From contig CAMDCN010000004.1 in assembly GCA_945890485.1 (NCBI GenBank), positions 186,001 through 250,000 on the forward strand: a DNA stretch of 64,000 nucleotides, in the 5' to 3' direction. Positions 25,168-34,759 of this stretch are shown piece after piece. The translations under genes were made by a program, and so were the position numbers. The DNA is from Candidatus Sulfopaludibacter sp. SbA3 (lineage in GTDB: Bacteria > Acidobacteriota > Terriglobia > Bryobacterales > Bryobacteraceae). The notes beneath the pieces were generated by a model. It searched no databases, was not told the origin of the DNA, and worked only from the letters and a program-made list of their open reading frames with translations. Position 1 is the stretch's first letter. Every line of letters starts with the position of its first letter.

Positions 25168-26472
25168 ATGTCTTCCCGCCTCGTCTGCTTCAACTCCGCC
25201 TGCCGCGCCGAATACGCCTCTACCGAAGTCCTCTACGCCTGCACGAAGTGCGGCGGCCTGCTCGAAGCCAAAATCGACTATGACCGCGCCGCCGCCGCCG
25301 GCTGGAAGAAGCTTTGGCGCGAACGCCGCATGTCGAACGCTCCGCTTGATGCTTCGGGCGTGTGGCGCTACCGCGAGATGCTCGACCTGTTTGACGGTTT
25401 CGAACACGTCGTTACGCTGCGCGAAGGCAACACCCCGTTGCTGCCGGGCGCGAAGGCCGCGGCGTACGCCGGGCTCGATCACGTCGTCTTCAAGCACCAG
25501 GGCTTCAACCCCACCGGCAGCTTTAAGGACAACGGCATGACCTGCGGCGCCACGCAGGCCAAGCGCCTTGGCCTGAAGCGCGTTGCGTGCGTCTCCACCG
25601 GCAACACGTCGGCCTCCATGGCGGCCTACGCCGCCACCTCCGGCCTCGATCCCATCATCTTCATCCCCAACGGCAACATCGCTTTCGGCAAGCTCTCCCA
25701 GGCGCTCGACTATGGCGCGAAGACGCTGCAGGTGGAAGCCAACTTCGATCAGATTCTCGCCCTCGTCCGCGTCCTCGCCGACCGGCTCGGCATCTATCTG
25801 CTGAATTCGGTCAACCCCTTCCGAATCGAAGGCCAGAAGTCGATTGTCATTGAAATGCTCGATCAGCGCGATTGGAAGGTCCCGGATTGGATCGTGCTTC
25901 CCGGCGGGAACCTGGGCAACGTCAGCGCGTTTGGCAAGGGCCTTCGCGAGTTACTGGACTTAGGCCTGATCGACAAACTGCCCCGCCTCGCGGTCGTCCA
26001 GGCCGCGGGCTCGGCGCCGTTTTACGATTACGTCCGCCAGGATGACAAGGCGCACTTCCCTACGGTGAAGAAGCCGGAGACCCTGGCGACGGCCATCAAG
26101 ATCGGCGACCCGGTCAGCTACCCCAAGGCGCTCCTCGAGATCGAGACTTCGGGCGGCTCGGTGGAACGCGCGTCCGAGCAGGAGATCGCCGACGCCAAAG
26201 CCATCATCGGCGCTTGCGGTATCGGCTGCGAGCCAGCCTCCGCCGCCACGCTCGCCGGGATCAAGAAGCTCGTGGCCGCCGGCACGATGCGGGCGGACGC
26301 GGACGTCGTGGCCGTCCTGACGGGCAACGTCCTGAAGGACCCCGACTACATCTACCACTATCACACCGGCGTCCTGAAGGGCCCGCATGGCGAGCCCATC
26401 ACGTCCACCTTCGGCAACAAGCCCACGGTCGTTCCCAACGACCCGGACGCGATTGCCGCCCTGCTCGGTTAG
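25168..26472 (+). CDS. thrC: Threonine synthase
   Basis: The 434-aa PLP enzyme makes threonine from O-phosphohomoserine. It has an N-terminal zinc-ribbon-like segment with four Cys (CFNSACRAEYAS; LYACTKCGGLL). The PLP Lys is in GFNPTGSFKDNGMTCGA and the phosphate-binding loop in STGNTSASMAAYAA. It starts 9 nt after hisA with AGGAA upstream, so it looks like the last gene of the histidine operon. Its stop overlaps the convergent M28 peptidase stop by 4 nt. Confidence 0.93.
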   Translation: MSSRLVCFNSACRAEYASTEVLYACTKCGGLLEAKIDYDRAAAAGWKKLWRERRMSNAPLDASGVWRYREMLDLFDGFEHVVTLREGNTPLLPGAKAAAYAGLDHVVFKHQGFNPTGSFKDNGMTCGATQAKRLGLKRVACVSTGNTSASMAAYAATSGLDPIIFIPNGNIAFGKLSQALDYGAKTLQVEANFDQILALVRVLADRLGIYLLNSVNPFRIEGQKSIVIEMLDQRDWKVPDWIVLPGGNLGNVSAFGKGLRELLDLGLIDKLPRLAVVQAAGSAPFYDYVRQDDKAHFPTVKKPETLATAIKIGDPVSYPKALLEIETSGGSVERASEQEIADAKAIIGACGIGCEPASAATLAGIKKLVAAGTMRADADVVAVLTGNVLKDPDYIYHYHTGVLKGPHGEPITSTFGNKPTVVPNDPDAIAALLG

Positions 26473-28508
26473 TGCTTCAACTTCGCCGCCGCCGCGGTAA
26501 TGGCGGCGGCGTAATTCTCCATCACCTGCGCGAAGACTTTCGCCTGCGCCACGGCCTGCGCTCGCTGGCCGAGCTCTAAGCTTTCCCGCACCCCAGCGAT
26601 TGTCTTGGCGCCGTAACCCGTATATTGCCCCGGCGCGGAAACCGAGTTCTTGTACCACGGCCGTCCCGGTAACCCGTCCGGCAGCAGGAGCGCCCGCTCG
26701 GTCAAATAAACCTCCCGGGTGCCGCTCTTCGCCCCGGCGTATTCGGTTTCGAAGCGCTTCGCCGCGGCATCTAACTTGTCGAGGCTCGCCAAGACATTGG
26801 GCAGCCCGACGTTCTTATCCGCCGCTAACTTATCCACTTCGCCCCAGTACTTACGAATCGTCGCGGCCGCGCGGGTGAACTCAAACGGCACAATCGACGC
26901 CTCGCTCATGCGCACCATCGACATCGCGGCCACCTGCGCCAGCGCTTTTCCGTACACGAACTCCCCGTCGGAAAACCGCTTGTACCAAGCGAAGGAATCA
27001 AAGATAGAGTGGTAGACGCCGCCCCCGCCCGAAGCGGCGCTCGAAAAGCCGAAGTTCACCCCCGCGATCCCCGCGTGGTGAACGAACCCAACGTAGTCCG
27101 ACCCCGAACCGAGCGGCCCCGGCTGAAACGGTTTCTGGACTTTCAACATATGATTCAGCACACTGTCGCCCGTCACCGGATCCTTCGCGTCCCGGGAAAC
27201 CTGCTCTAGGAACAAGTTCAACGACGGCGTGGCGCCAAGCCCCAACACGCCCTTTCCGTTCGTGTCGCTATTGAAGTAGGCCACCGCCTTTTCCTTCAAC
27301 TCCGGCAGGTGTTTCTCCACCCACTCGGTCGATCCAATCAGCCCGAATTCCTCGGCATCCCACAGGGCGAACACGATCGTCCGCTGCGGACGCCAGCCGG
27401 TCTTGTACATCTCACCGAACGCTCGCGCCGTTTCGAGTACCGCCGCCGTGCCGGAGATTGGGTCGTTGGCGCCGTTCACCCACGCATCATGATGGTTCCC
27501 GTACAACACCCACTCGTCCGGATATACGCTGCCGCGAATCGTGGCGATCACGTTGTGCACCGGCCGGGTGCCCCAGTCGTGGGTCAACTTCAGCCGTACC
27601 GGCGTCGCGCCCGGGCCCAGCTTATACGTAATTGGCAAGGCCCCGCGCCAGTTCTCCGGCCCCAGCGGCCCGCCCAATGCTTCGAGGAGCGGCTTGGCGT
27701 CGCCATAGGAGATCGGCATCACCGGGATCGGCATCAGCGTCTTCGACTCTTTCAACGTCAGCCGCTTCGCCCCGCCCGGCTCCGACGCGAACCCCGGCGA
27801 CAGCGGGTCGCCGACGTGGATCGACATATCCATCACGCTGCCCCGTTGCACCCCGTACTCACAGCGATAGGCGCCGGCGGGATACACGTCGCCGCGGAAG
27901 TACCCATCGTCCTTTGGGTCGGAGTAGATCAGGCACGCCAAGGCGCCATTTTCGGCCGCCACCTTTGGCTTCACGCCGCGCCAGGACTGGCCATACCGGG
28001 CGATCACGATCTTCCCGCGAACGTCCACGCCCTGCTTCTTCAGATACTCGTAGTCCTCCGGCACGCCGTAGTTGACATAGACCAGCGGCGCGGTAACATC
28101 GCCATCCGCCGAGTAAGCATTGTAAGTCGGCAGTTGATTCTTGTCGGTCGAGTCCGGATCCTCGGCAAAGTTCGGCTCGGACAGCCGGGCCGTGAACTTG
28201 CCCATGCTCAGCACGCGGTCTTTCGGATAGGGCAGCAGCGCCTCAAACGTCTCGATCTTAGCTTCCAGACCCGCCGCGCGCAGTTGGCTGAGGGCGTACT
28301 CCGCCACCTTCCGCGACGCCGGCGACCCGGCATGGTGCGGTTCGCTCGCCATGGCCTTCATGTGCGCTTCAATGCGGCGCGCATCGGGCAGCGCCAGCAG
28401 CTTCGCCTCCAAGGCCCGCTGTTTCGCGGCCGCCTCCTCGGAGAAACCGCGAATCGGCCCCTGCGCGAACGCAGCGGCGGCAAACAGCAAAGCTAGGGTT
28501 AGTTTCAT
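26469..28508 (-). CDS. Secreted M28 zinc carboxypeptidase (glutamate carboxypeptidase II-like)
   Basis: The 679-aa exported protein (signal MKLTLALLFAAAAFAQG) has the PSMA/GCPII layout: an M28 domain split by a PA domain (LVYVNYGVPEDYEYLKKQ), then a transferrin-receptor-like dimerisation domain near the C-terminus. Zinc-ligand segments are NHHDAWVNGANDPISGTA, WDAEEFGLIGSTEWVEKH, NSDTNGKG and YHSIFDSFAW. It probably trims C-terminal residues from peptides in the periplasm or outside. The start overlaps the dsbD stop. Confidence 0.88.
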   Translation of the reverse strand: MKLTLALLFAAAAFAQGPIRGFSEEAAAKQRALEAKLLALPDARRIEAHMKAMASEPHHAGSPASRKVAEYALSQLRAAGLEAKIETFEALLPYPKDRVLSMGKFTARLSEPNFAEDPDSTDKNQLPTYNAYSADGDVTAPLVYVNYGVPEDYEYLKKQGVDVRGKIVIARYGQSWRGVKPKVAAENGALACLIYSDPKDDGYFRGDVYPAGAYRCEYGVQRGSVMDMSIHVGDPLSPGFASEPGGAKRLTLKESKTLMPIPVMPISYGDAKPLLEALGGPLGPENWRGALPITYKLGPGATPVRLKLTHDWGTRPVHNVIATIRGSVYPDEWVLYGNHHDAWVNGANDPISGTAAVLETARAFGEMYKTGWRPQRTIVFALWDAEEFGLIGSTEWVEKHLPELKEKAVAYFNSDTNGKGVLGLGATPSLNLFLEQVSRDAKDPVTGDSVLNHMLKVQKPFQPGPLGSGSDYVGFVHHAGIAGVNFGFSSAASGGGGVYHSIFDSFAWYKRFSDGEFVYGKALAQVAAMSMVRMSEASIVPFEFTRAAATIRKYWGEVDKLAADKNVGLPNVLASLDKLDAAAKRFETEYAGAKSGTREVYLTERALLLPDGLPGRPWYKNSVSAPGQYTGYGAKTIAGVRESLELGQRAQAVAQAKVFAQVMENYAAAITAAAAKLKH

Positions 28509-30316
28509 GGCGCCAGGAATTTCAAAAACTCTTTCGGGTCCTTCGTCAAACCGGGGAAGGCTCGCACCGTCTTTTCGTCAGCATCCAGGATGACGTAGTA
28601 CGGGATGGCGACCGTAGCGAAGCGCGACTCCTGCACCTTCTGATTCTCCTCAGAGGCCGCGTCCGTACCGTCGGTATACAGTTCCACCAGAATATACTTG
28701 CCGAGCGCCGCTGCAATCTCGGGCAGCGGGAACATATTGGCTTTCATCCAGTGGCAATTCGTACAGGCATAGCCTGTAAAATTCACAAAAACCTGTTTTC
28801 CTTCGGCCTTGGCCTGCGCCAACGCACCGGCCAGATCGTTCTTCTTCCAGGGCTGCGCGGCATAGCCGCCCCCGCCTCCGCCGCCACTCGTCCGCTTCGC
28901 CAGCGGCACATAGGCGTCGAGTTCGCCCAGCGAAGCGCCCGTCATTCCGGGCCACAGACTCAGCGAAAAGCTCAACAGGAAGACGCCGAGCAGCAGCCGC
29001 GGAATCGTAACGTCCTGCTCCGGCTTTATACCTTCGAGACGCAGCCAGCCGAGCAGATACGCCGCCGGAGCCGCGAACAGGATCATCCATCCGGCCAGGA
29101 ACCGCTCGCGCGTCAGGATGTCCAACTGCCACACCGCGTCCACGTTCGACAGGTACTTCAGCATGGCGGCCAGGATCAGGAAAGCCATCACCACTTTCAC
29201 CCGCATCATCCAAACGCCGCTGCGTGGAAGCTTTTTGAGATACGAGGGGAACAGCGCCAGTACGAAGAACGGCGTGGCCAACCCGGAGGCAAATGCAGCC
29301 ATCCCGAGAATCGGTTGCAGCTTGTCGCCCTGCACGGAAGCCGCCAGCAGCGTCCCCACGAACGGCCCGACGCAAGCGAAGGACGTGAGCGAGAACGTCA
29401 GCCCCATCAATAACGAACCCAGATACCCGCCACCCTCGGACGCTTGGTTCAGCTTCGTCAATAGGCTCGAAGGCAGCATGATTTCGAAGGCTCCGAGCAT
29501 CGACAGAGCGAAGGCGAAGAACACCGCCGCGATGCCGAGGTTCACATACGGATTCGCGCTCAACTGCACCACCGCAAACGGCCCTAGCGCTGCCGACAAA
29601 ACGAAGCCAAGGCTCGTGAACAGCACGATAATCCCCAGACAGAACACCACCGCCTGGCCGAACGAACCTTTTTTATCGCCCTGCCCAATGAAGTAGGACA
29701 AAGTGAACGGAATCATCGGGAACACGCAGGGCGTGAAAACGGCCGCCAAGCCCAGCCCGAACGCAATCAACAGGAAGCTCGAAAGGTCTTGCGGCGCCGG
29801 GGCGGCCGGCGCGGGCGCTGCAGGAGCCGCGGCCGGAGCAGAAGCCACCGCCGAAACGAACCCATCCGGAATGCCAGACTCCACCGCGCCCACGGTCAGC
29901 ACCACGGGAAATGTCCGGCGCCGAGGCGGCAAACACAGCTTGTCATTGCACGCACTCGACCGGATCCCCAACTCCAGATCCTTCACCTGCTCCCCCAGCA
30001 CTCCGTCGAGGTAGAAAACAGCCGTCCCCTCGTAGCTCTCTGTCGTTGCCCCCGCGACGGCGTCGAACTTAGCTTCCACCTTCTGCTGCAGCGTCTGCTT
30101 CGCTTCGAAAGGCGCCGTAAACTTCGTGGCCGTCGCGGTCACCGGCGAGGTCACCGAATACAGGTGCCACCCTGGCTCAATCACCGCCGCCACTTTCATC
30201 CGGACCGCGGCCCCGGCTTCGGCCTTCGCCGCCGTGGCGGTGACGGTCCACTGCACCGGAGTCGGAGTCTGCCCCCAGAGCGAGGCGGCAACCAGAAAAA
30301 GCCAAAAAGAGCGCAT
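28505..30316 (-). CDS. dsbD: Thiol:disulfide interchange protein DsbD
   Basis: The 603-aa inner-membrane reductase moves electrons from cytoplasmic thioredoxin to the periplasm. Order: signal peptide, N-terminal alpha domain to about residue 140 (EPGWHLYSVT), a Pro/Ala linker, an eight-helix CcdA-like domain with two conserved Cys (VFTPCVFPMIPFTLSYFIGQ; TSFACVGPFVGTL), and a C-terminal thioredoxin domain with active site YACTNCHWMK. AAGGG lies upstream of the ATG. It overlaps the M28 gene start. Confidence 0.92.
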   Translation of the reverse strand: MRSFWLFLVAASLWGQTPTPVQWTVTATAAKAEAGAAVRMKVAAVIEPGWHLYSVTSPVTATATKFTAPFEAKQTLQQKVEAKFDAVAGATTESYEGTAVFYLDGVLGEQVKDLELGIRSSACNDKLCLPPRRRTFPVVLTVGAVESGIPDGFVSAVASAPAAAPAAPAPAAPAPQDLSSFLLIAFGLGLAAVFTPCVFPMIPFTLSYFIGQGDKKGSFGQAVVFCLGIIVLFTSLGFVLSAALGPFAVVQLSANPYVNLGIAAVFFAFALSMLGAFEIMLPSSLLTKLNQASEGGGYLGSLLMGLTFSLTSFACVGPFVGTLLAASVQGDKLQPILGMAAFASGLATPFFVLALFPSYLKKLPRSGVWMMRVKVVMAFLILAAMLKYLSNVDAVWQLDILTRERFLAGWMILFAAPAAYLLGWLRLEGIKPEQDVTIPRLLLGVFLLSFSLSLWPGMTGASLGELDAYVPLAKRTSGGGGGGGYAAQPWKKNDLAGALAQAKAEGKQVFVNFTGYACTNCHWMKANMFPLPEIAAALGKYILVELYTDGTDAASEENQKVQESRFATVAIPYYVILDADEKTVRAFPGLTKDPKEFLKFLAP

Positions 30317-30365
30317 GATTTCCCTTCGTTATTCTCTCATGCCGAGTTACGGTATGATCCAACCC

Positions 30366-31505
30366 ATGGCACTCAATATGCTCGGCGCATACGGCGAGTG
30401 GGCCGCTTCCACCGTTCCGGACCCGCCCCGCCTCTCCTTCCGTCAGCCCGTTTTCACCGACATTAACTCCTGGCGCCCCGTTGCCCGCGCCCGCTTCCAC
30501 GAATCCATCGTCTCCCCTGCCCCGCCGGCCTCGCCGCGGCCCATCATCGAGCATCAGATGGAGTTTGACGGCCTCCACATCGAGCACCTCAAGTGGCAAC
30601 TTCCCTACGGACCGCCCACGGAAGCCCTCGTCCTCAAGCCCGCCAAAGCCACCGGCAAGCTTCCCGGCATCGTCGGCCTCCACGACCACGGCGGCAACAA
30701 GTACTTTGGCCTCCGCAAGATCACCAGGATCTCGAAAGACCCCCATCCCCTCGTGATCCGCCACCAGGATCACTACTACGGAGGGACCGCGTGGGCGAAC
30801 GAACTCGCCCGTCGCGGCTACGTCGTCGTCATTCACGATACCTTTACCTTTGGCTCCCGCCGCGTTCGCTGGGGCGACGTTCCCGGCAACATTCGGAACA
30901 ATATGGTGGAGGCCAATCCGGAGTCGGAAGAGGAGATCGTCAAGTACAACAACTGGGCGGGCGGCCATGAACACTTAGTCGCCAAGAGCCTCTTCTCCGC
31001 CGGACTCACCTGGCCCGGGGCTTTTGTTTACGACGACCAACGCGCCCTTGACTATCTCGCCTCGCGGCCCGATGTGGACGCGACCCGCATCGGCTGCGCC
31101 GGCCTCTCCGGCGGCGGGCTCCGGACGGTGATGCTTACCGGCGCCGACGAGCGCATCCGCTGCTCCTGCTGCGTCGGCATGATGACCACCTGGCGCGACT
31201 ACATCCTCAATAAGTGCTACACGCACACCTGGATGTGCTACGTCCCGGGTCTCCCGAAAGACCTCGACTACCCCGAAATTCTTGGTCTCGCCGCTCCCAA
31301 TCCCGTCCTGGTCTTGAACAACAGCCAGGACTCGCTATTCACCCTTCCGGAAATGCAGCGGGCGGACCAGATCCTCACCGACGTCTACAAAAAGGCTGGC
31401 GCCGCCGACAGGTACAAAGCGAACTTCTATCCCGGCCCGCACAAGTTCGACCGCGATATGCAGAAAGACGCCTTTGCCTGGTTCGACCGCTGGCTGAAAA
31501 GCTAA
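30366..31505 (+). CDS. Alpha/beta hydrolase (dienelactone hydrolase/acetyl-xylan-esterase-like)
   Basis: The about 379-aa hydrolase has the nucleophile elbow GCAGLSGGGLRTVMLTG, an oxyanion-type LHDHGGNKYFGLRK region, and NNSQDSLFTL and YPGPHKFDRD segments supplying Asp and His. No signal peptide is evident. In-frame ATGs occur at 30315, 30339, 30354 and 30366; 30366 is chosen because TATGAT (30353-30358) lies 7 nt before it and no Shine-Dalgarno supports any of them. It is convergent with the DUF3299-like gene, overlapping by 4 nt. Substrate unknown. Confidence 0.75.
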   Translation: MALNMLGAYGEWAASTVPDPPRLSFRQPVFTDINSWRPVARARFHESIVSPAPPASPRPIIEHQMEFDGLHIEHLKWQLPYGPPTEALVLKPAKATGKLPGIVGLHDHGGNKYFGLRKITRISKDPHPLVIRHQDHYYGGTAWANELARRGYVVVIHDTFTFGSRRVRWGDVPGNIRNNMVEANPESEEEIVKYNNWAGGHEHLVAKSLFSAGLTWPGAFVYDDQRALDYLASRPDVDATRIGCAGLSGGGLRTVMLTGADERIRCSCCVGMMTTWRDYILNKCYTHTWMCYVPGLPKDLDYPEILGLAAPNPVLVLNNSQDSLFTLPEMQRADQILTDVYKKAGAADRYKANFYPGPHKFDRDMQKDAFAWFDRWLKS

Positions 31506-32032
31506 CCCCGGCGCTCCACTTTCACAGCGGCCAGCTTAAACCCCGCCTGGCCATACGGACTGTCCGTCGAGCCGATTTCGAGGCGTCCGCTCACCCACAC
31601 GCTGTAGATGGTCTCCACCTTCGCCGGGCGCCCGGTCGACATCGTCGCATAGACGATCTGGTTCGCCGGCGGCGCCGGGGTGTGCACACAAGCCCCCGCC
31701 GTCGGCACCACCAAAAACTCCACCGCTTCTTCGAATCCATCGTCGAACGGCACCATGTAGCCGGCGATCTTCACATCCGTCCCGGCGACGAGCTCCAACA
31801 AGGGGTTGGCCTGACCCGTCCGCGTATCCAGCCCTCGCAGCATCGCCCACGTGATTTCGGCAAACCCCTTGTCCCCGCCCGCTGCGGCAGTTTCCAGCGG
31901 CTCGGCCGGCACAGCCCGTGGCACATGGATCTTCCGCGGGCCCGCTTCTTCTTCGACGGGGACGGCCTTGAACTTCGGTCCACAACCCGCCAGACCGCCG
32001 GCCGCCGCCGCTAAAAATGCTCGCCTCCGCAT
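31502..32032 (-). CDS. DUF3299-like lipoprotein
   Basis: The 176-aa product has a twin-Arg/lipoprotein leader (MRRRAFLAAAAGGLAGCGPK). Its core segment IAGYMVPFDDGFEEAVEFLV followed by GACVHTPAPPANQIVYA is the pattern I associate with DUF3299 proteins; the family name is from recall. DUF3299 members are exported proteins of unknown function. TAGGAT lies 6 nt before the ATG on the minus strand, which may reflect a leaderless mRNA. It is divergent from the metallophosphoesterase by 36 bp. Confidence 0.7.
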   Translation of the reverse strand: MRRRAFLAAAAGGLAGCGPKFKAVPVEEEAGPRKIHVPRAVPAEPLETAAAGGDKGFAEITWAMLRGLDTRTGQANPLLELVAGTDVKIAGYMVPFDDGFEEAVEFLVVPTAGACVHTPAPPANQIVYATMSTGRPAKVETIYSVWVSGRLEIGSTDSPYGQAGFKLAAVKVERRG

Positions 32033-32068
32033 AGCCCTATCCTATCGCCTGATACCCTGGAAAGCACC

Positions 32069-33535
32069 ATGCGATTTCTCCTTTTGCTGGCGGCCATCAC
32101 GCTGTCCTGCGGCCAGTCCCCCCTCCTCGTCAAGCCGTATCTGCAACTTGGCGACAACCCTGCCGACGCCACCCGCATGACCGTCGTCTTCCATTCGCCC
32201 ACGCCAGGGAAGTTCACCGTCACCGGACCAAATGGCAAAGCCATCCCCGCCCTGGAGCAAAAGGTCGCCGCCACCTCCATCTCCGAACATTCCATCTACT
32301 CCGCCGAACTCACGGGCCTCAAGCCCGGCGCGGAGTTCGCCTACGCCGTCGCCCTAAACGGCCAAACCCTTTTCCAATCGAAAGGCCTCGCCCGCAAATC
32401 CGCCTCGCAGTCCTCCCGCACCGTCATCTTCGGCGACAGCGGCCAGGACAACACGCCCCAGCGCGAAATCGCATGGCAAACCGCACAAGCCAAGCCAGAC
32501 ATGGTCTTCATCGTCGGCGACGTCGTCTATAGCCGCGGCCTTGTCTCGGAATATCGGAAGAAGCTCTACCCGGTTTACAACGCCGATACCGACACCCCCA
32601 ATGGCGTCAGCCTGATGCGCTCTCGGCTATTCACTGTCGTCCCTGGCAACCATGACACCGTCACCACGGATACCACCAAATACCCCGACGGTCAGGCCTA
32701 TTATCTGTACTGGAAGCAGCCCTCCAACGGCCCGTCCCTCGGGGACAAGCACCAACCACTTCTGCAAGGCGACTATGCCGCCACGTTCAAATCCAGCGCC
32801 GGCCCGGCCTTTCCCAACGCCGCCAACTACTCCTTCGACTACGGCAACGCCCATTGGACCATGCTCGACGGCAACGATTACGTCGACTGGCAGGAACCCG
32901 CGCTGCAAAAATGGATCGCCGACGACCTCGCCAAAGCCGGAAAAGCCACGTGGCGCTTCATCGGCTTCCACCAACCCGGCTTCAACTCCTCCAAAGCCCA
33001 TTTCTCGCAGCAGCAGCTCCGCTGGCTGGCGCCCATCTTTGAACAAGGCGGGGTCGACATCGTCTTCAGCGGCCACGTACACAACTACCAACGGTCATAT
33101 CCCTTAACATTCGCCCCCTCCGGCCCCGGCGCCAAGAAGGGCGAAGTGGAAGGCGCCTTGAACCTCGATAAGGCTTATGCCGAAAAGGGCAAACCCAATG
33201 GCGTCATCTACATCGTCAGCGGCGCCGGCGGCGCTGGCCTTTACAACCCCGAGCAGGACCAGGACCGCACAACTTGGCAGCCATTTACGAAGCTCTTCGT
33301 ATCGAGGACCCACAGCTTCTCCATCCTCGACCTGGATGGCACAAACCTCCTTTTCCGCCAACTCGACGGGAAAGGCCAGGAACTCGACCGGTTCGAAATC
33401 AAGAAACAGACCACCAAAAACCAAGGGCCCCGCTATCACCCGGGGCCACTGGACATGTCCGGCGGGAGTGCCGCCGTGATGTTTTGGGGAGAATCAGGCT
33501 CGATGGCATCGCAATGCCGCGAATCCTGTGTTTGA
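32069..33535 (+). CDS. Secreted purple acid phosphatase-like metallophosphoesterase
   Basis: The 488-aa protein has a signal peptide (MRFLLLLAAITLSCGQ), an N-terminal fibronectin-III-like domain (LVKPYLQLGDNPADATRMTV), then a calcineurin-type phosphoesterase domain. Metal motifs are FGDSGQDN, VGDVVYSRG, VPGNHDTV and SGHVHNYQRSYP, the set expected of purple acid phosphatases. It would release phosphate from organic esters outside the cytoplasm. GGAAAG lies upstream of the ATG. The last about 40 residues (after KKQTTKNQGP) are not family-like and may be read-through into non-coding DNA. Confidence 0.87.
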   Translation: MRFLLLLAAITLSCGQSPLLVKPYLQLGDNPADATRMTVVFHSPTPGKFTVTGPNGKAIPALEQKVAATSISEHSIYSAELTGLKPGAEFAYAVALNGQTLFQSKGLARKSASQSSRTVIFGDSGQDNTPQREIAWQTAQAKPDMVFIVGDVVYSRGLVSEYRKKLYPVYNADTDTPNGVSLMRSRLFTVVPGNHDTVTTDTTKYPDGQAYYLYWKQPSNGPSLGDKHQPLLQGDYAATFKSSAGPAFPNAANYSFDYGNAHWTMLDGNDYVDWQEPALQKWIADDLAKAGKATWRFIGFHQPGFNSSKAHFSQQQLRWLAPIFEQGGVDIVFSGHVHNYQRSYPLTFAPSGPGAKKGEVEGALNLDKAYAEKGKPNGVIYIVSGAGGAGLYNPEQDQDRTTWQPFTKLFVSRTHSFSILDLDGTNLLFRQLDGKGQELDRFEIKKQTTKNQGPRYHPGPLDMSGGSAAVMFWGESGSMASQCRESCV

Positions 33536-33568
33536 TTGGATGTTACGGCGCTGCGCCCTAAGAGTCAA

Positions 33569-33592
33569 GTAAAAAATCCAACGATTTTTTAC
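33569..33592. terminator. AT-rich perfect hairpin between convergent genes (possible bidirectional terminator)
   Basis: GTAAAAAATC (33569-33578) and GATTTTTTAC (33583-33592) form a perfect 10-bp stem with loop CAAC. It lies 34 nt after the phosphatase stop and faces the convergent gene. Both strands offer a T-run in the stem, but the helix is far weaker than a usual terminator. Confidence 0.45.
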
Positions 33593-33641
33593 GCCAATAA
33601 CTTCTTTGCAATCAATAACTTGCAGACGCTCTCGCGACGAC

Positions 33642-33659
33642 GATTTTCTGTGGAAAATC
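33642..33659. repeat. Second AT-rich inverted repeat in the same gap
   Basis: GATTTTC (33642-33648) and GAAAATC (33653-33659) are separated by TGTG. It lies 50 bp after the first hairpin and is unexplained by coding sequence. A CAATAACTT direct repeat sits between the two. Confidence 0.4.
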
Positions 33660-33718
33660 TGTGCAAATCCAGTTGAAATCGACCCGGTTTCCGCTCAAAC
33701 TACAGAAACTAGGGCCAG

Positions 33719-34759
33719 TTACGGCTGTTTCGGACCCTCGTCTTCGAGCGAAAGCGACACGAGCGCCTCTTCCCGTGGACGGATATTCCCGAAGCCACCA
33801 CCTGTGGCAACCCGGATCCCCGCAAACAACAATCCGGCCAGCGTCGCCAAGCCGATCAGAATCCCAATTAGCTTCACGATCGCCAGAATCATGTCCCCGA
33901 CGTTCTGCTGCTGCGCCGGAGCCGCATTCGAGTTCAACGTCACGGTGGCCTCGTACTGCACTTGGGAAAGCACCCGCTGGGCGGCGTCCGCGTTGGGGGC
34001 TTTCGTCACCACCCCGATCAGTGGACCGCTCCGTGACGCCGTCAGCCCCGGCAGCGCCTGAAACGCCGCAATCTGCTTCTGGGCAATCTGGTGATTCGGA
34101 TAGGAGAACACAACCAGGTCCACGGCTCCGTCCCTGTCCGCAAACCGTCCCGCAATCCCCTCAGTGTCAAACTGAAAAGCCACCACCGACGGCGGTACCT
34201 GCGGCGCAAACTTCTCGAGACTCGCTGGCCCCGTAATGTAGCGCTCCGAATTCAACGCGCGCGCCTCTTTCGGCAGGAAACCCATCAAAGCCGGAAGCGC
34301 CGCATTCTCAAATCTCGGCAGACTCAACACCACCTGATGGACCGTCTCCTCATCCGGCAGATATCCATCAAAACGAAGGACATAGTTGCCATACGCGAGC
34401 AGCGTTTGACCACCGGACTTTACAGCTACCTTTGTCGCCGCCTCCGTCGTCGGTTTGGCGTCCGCCGGCCGCAAAATCTGCCACACCGCCAGAGCGGCCG
34501 TCGAATCCCGCAGGCGCCACGCCGAAACCGTAAAGCTCTTCACCGGCCCGGTGACGCCCTTTTCATTCGGGCGCCCCTTACCTTCGTAAACCGCCGTCTC
34601 GCCTTCCTGGAAGCCGTACTCCCGCCACAAACCCGGATCCGGAGCCGTCAAAGGCGTCGCCGATTTCCTGGCATGCAGTTCCAACCCCTCCGGCAGCAAA
34701 GCCGCCGACAGAGGCATCACCGCGCAAAACAGAGCCGCTATTCGTTGATTCCGTGACAT
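33719..34759 (-). CDS. DUF6599-like envelope protein
   Basis: The 346-aa protein has a signal peptide or anchor ([20 protein letters not shown]). The next segments, [20 protein letters not shown] and [20 protein letters not shown], match my recollection of DUF6599. A transmembrane helix lies near residues 295-325 ([20 protein letters not shown]), followed by a short charged tail. Function unknown. The ATG at 34759 overlaps secA by 22 nt; an upstream ATG at 34792 is less likely because it lies in the conserved SEC-C tail of secA. Confidence 0.7.
   Translation of the reverse strand: MSRNQRIAALFCAVMPLSAALLPEGLELHARKSATPLTAPDPGLWREYGFQEGETAVYEGKGRPNEKGVTGPVKSFTVSAWRLRDSTAALAVWQILRPADAKPTTEAATKVAVKSGGQTLLAYGNYVLRFDGYLPDEETVHQVVLSLPRFENAALPALMGFLPKEARALNSERYITGPASLEKFAPQVPPSVVAFQFDTEGIAGRFADRDGAVDLVVFSYPNHQIAQKQIAAFQALPGLTASRSGPLIGVVTKAPNADAAQRVLSQVQYEATVTLNSNAAPAQQQNVGDMILAIVKLIGILIGLATLAGLLFAGIRVATGGGFGNIRPREEALVSLSLEDEGPKQP

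Noticed and set aside
33645-33660. DnaA-box-like TGTGGAAAA
   Set aside because: It has a mismatch to TGTGGATAA, is a single copy, and no dnaA/dnaN or other origin feature is nearby.
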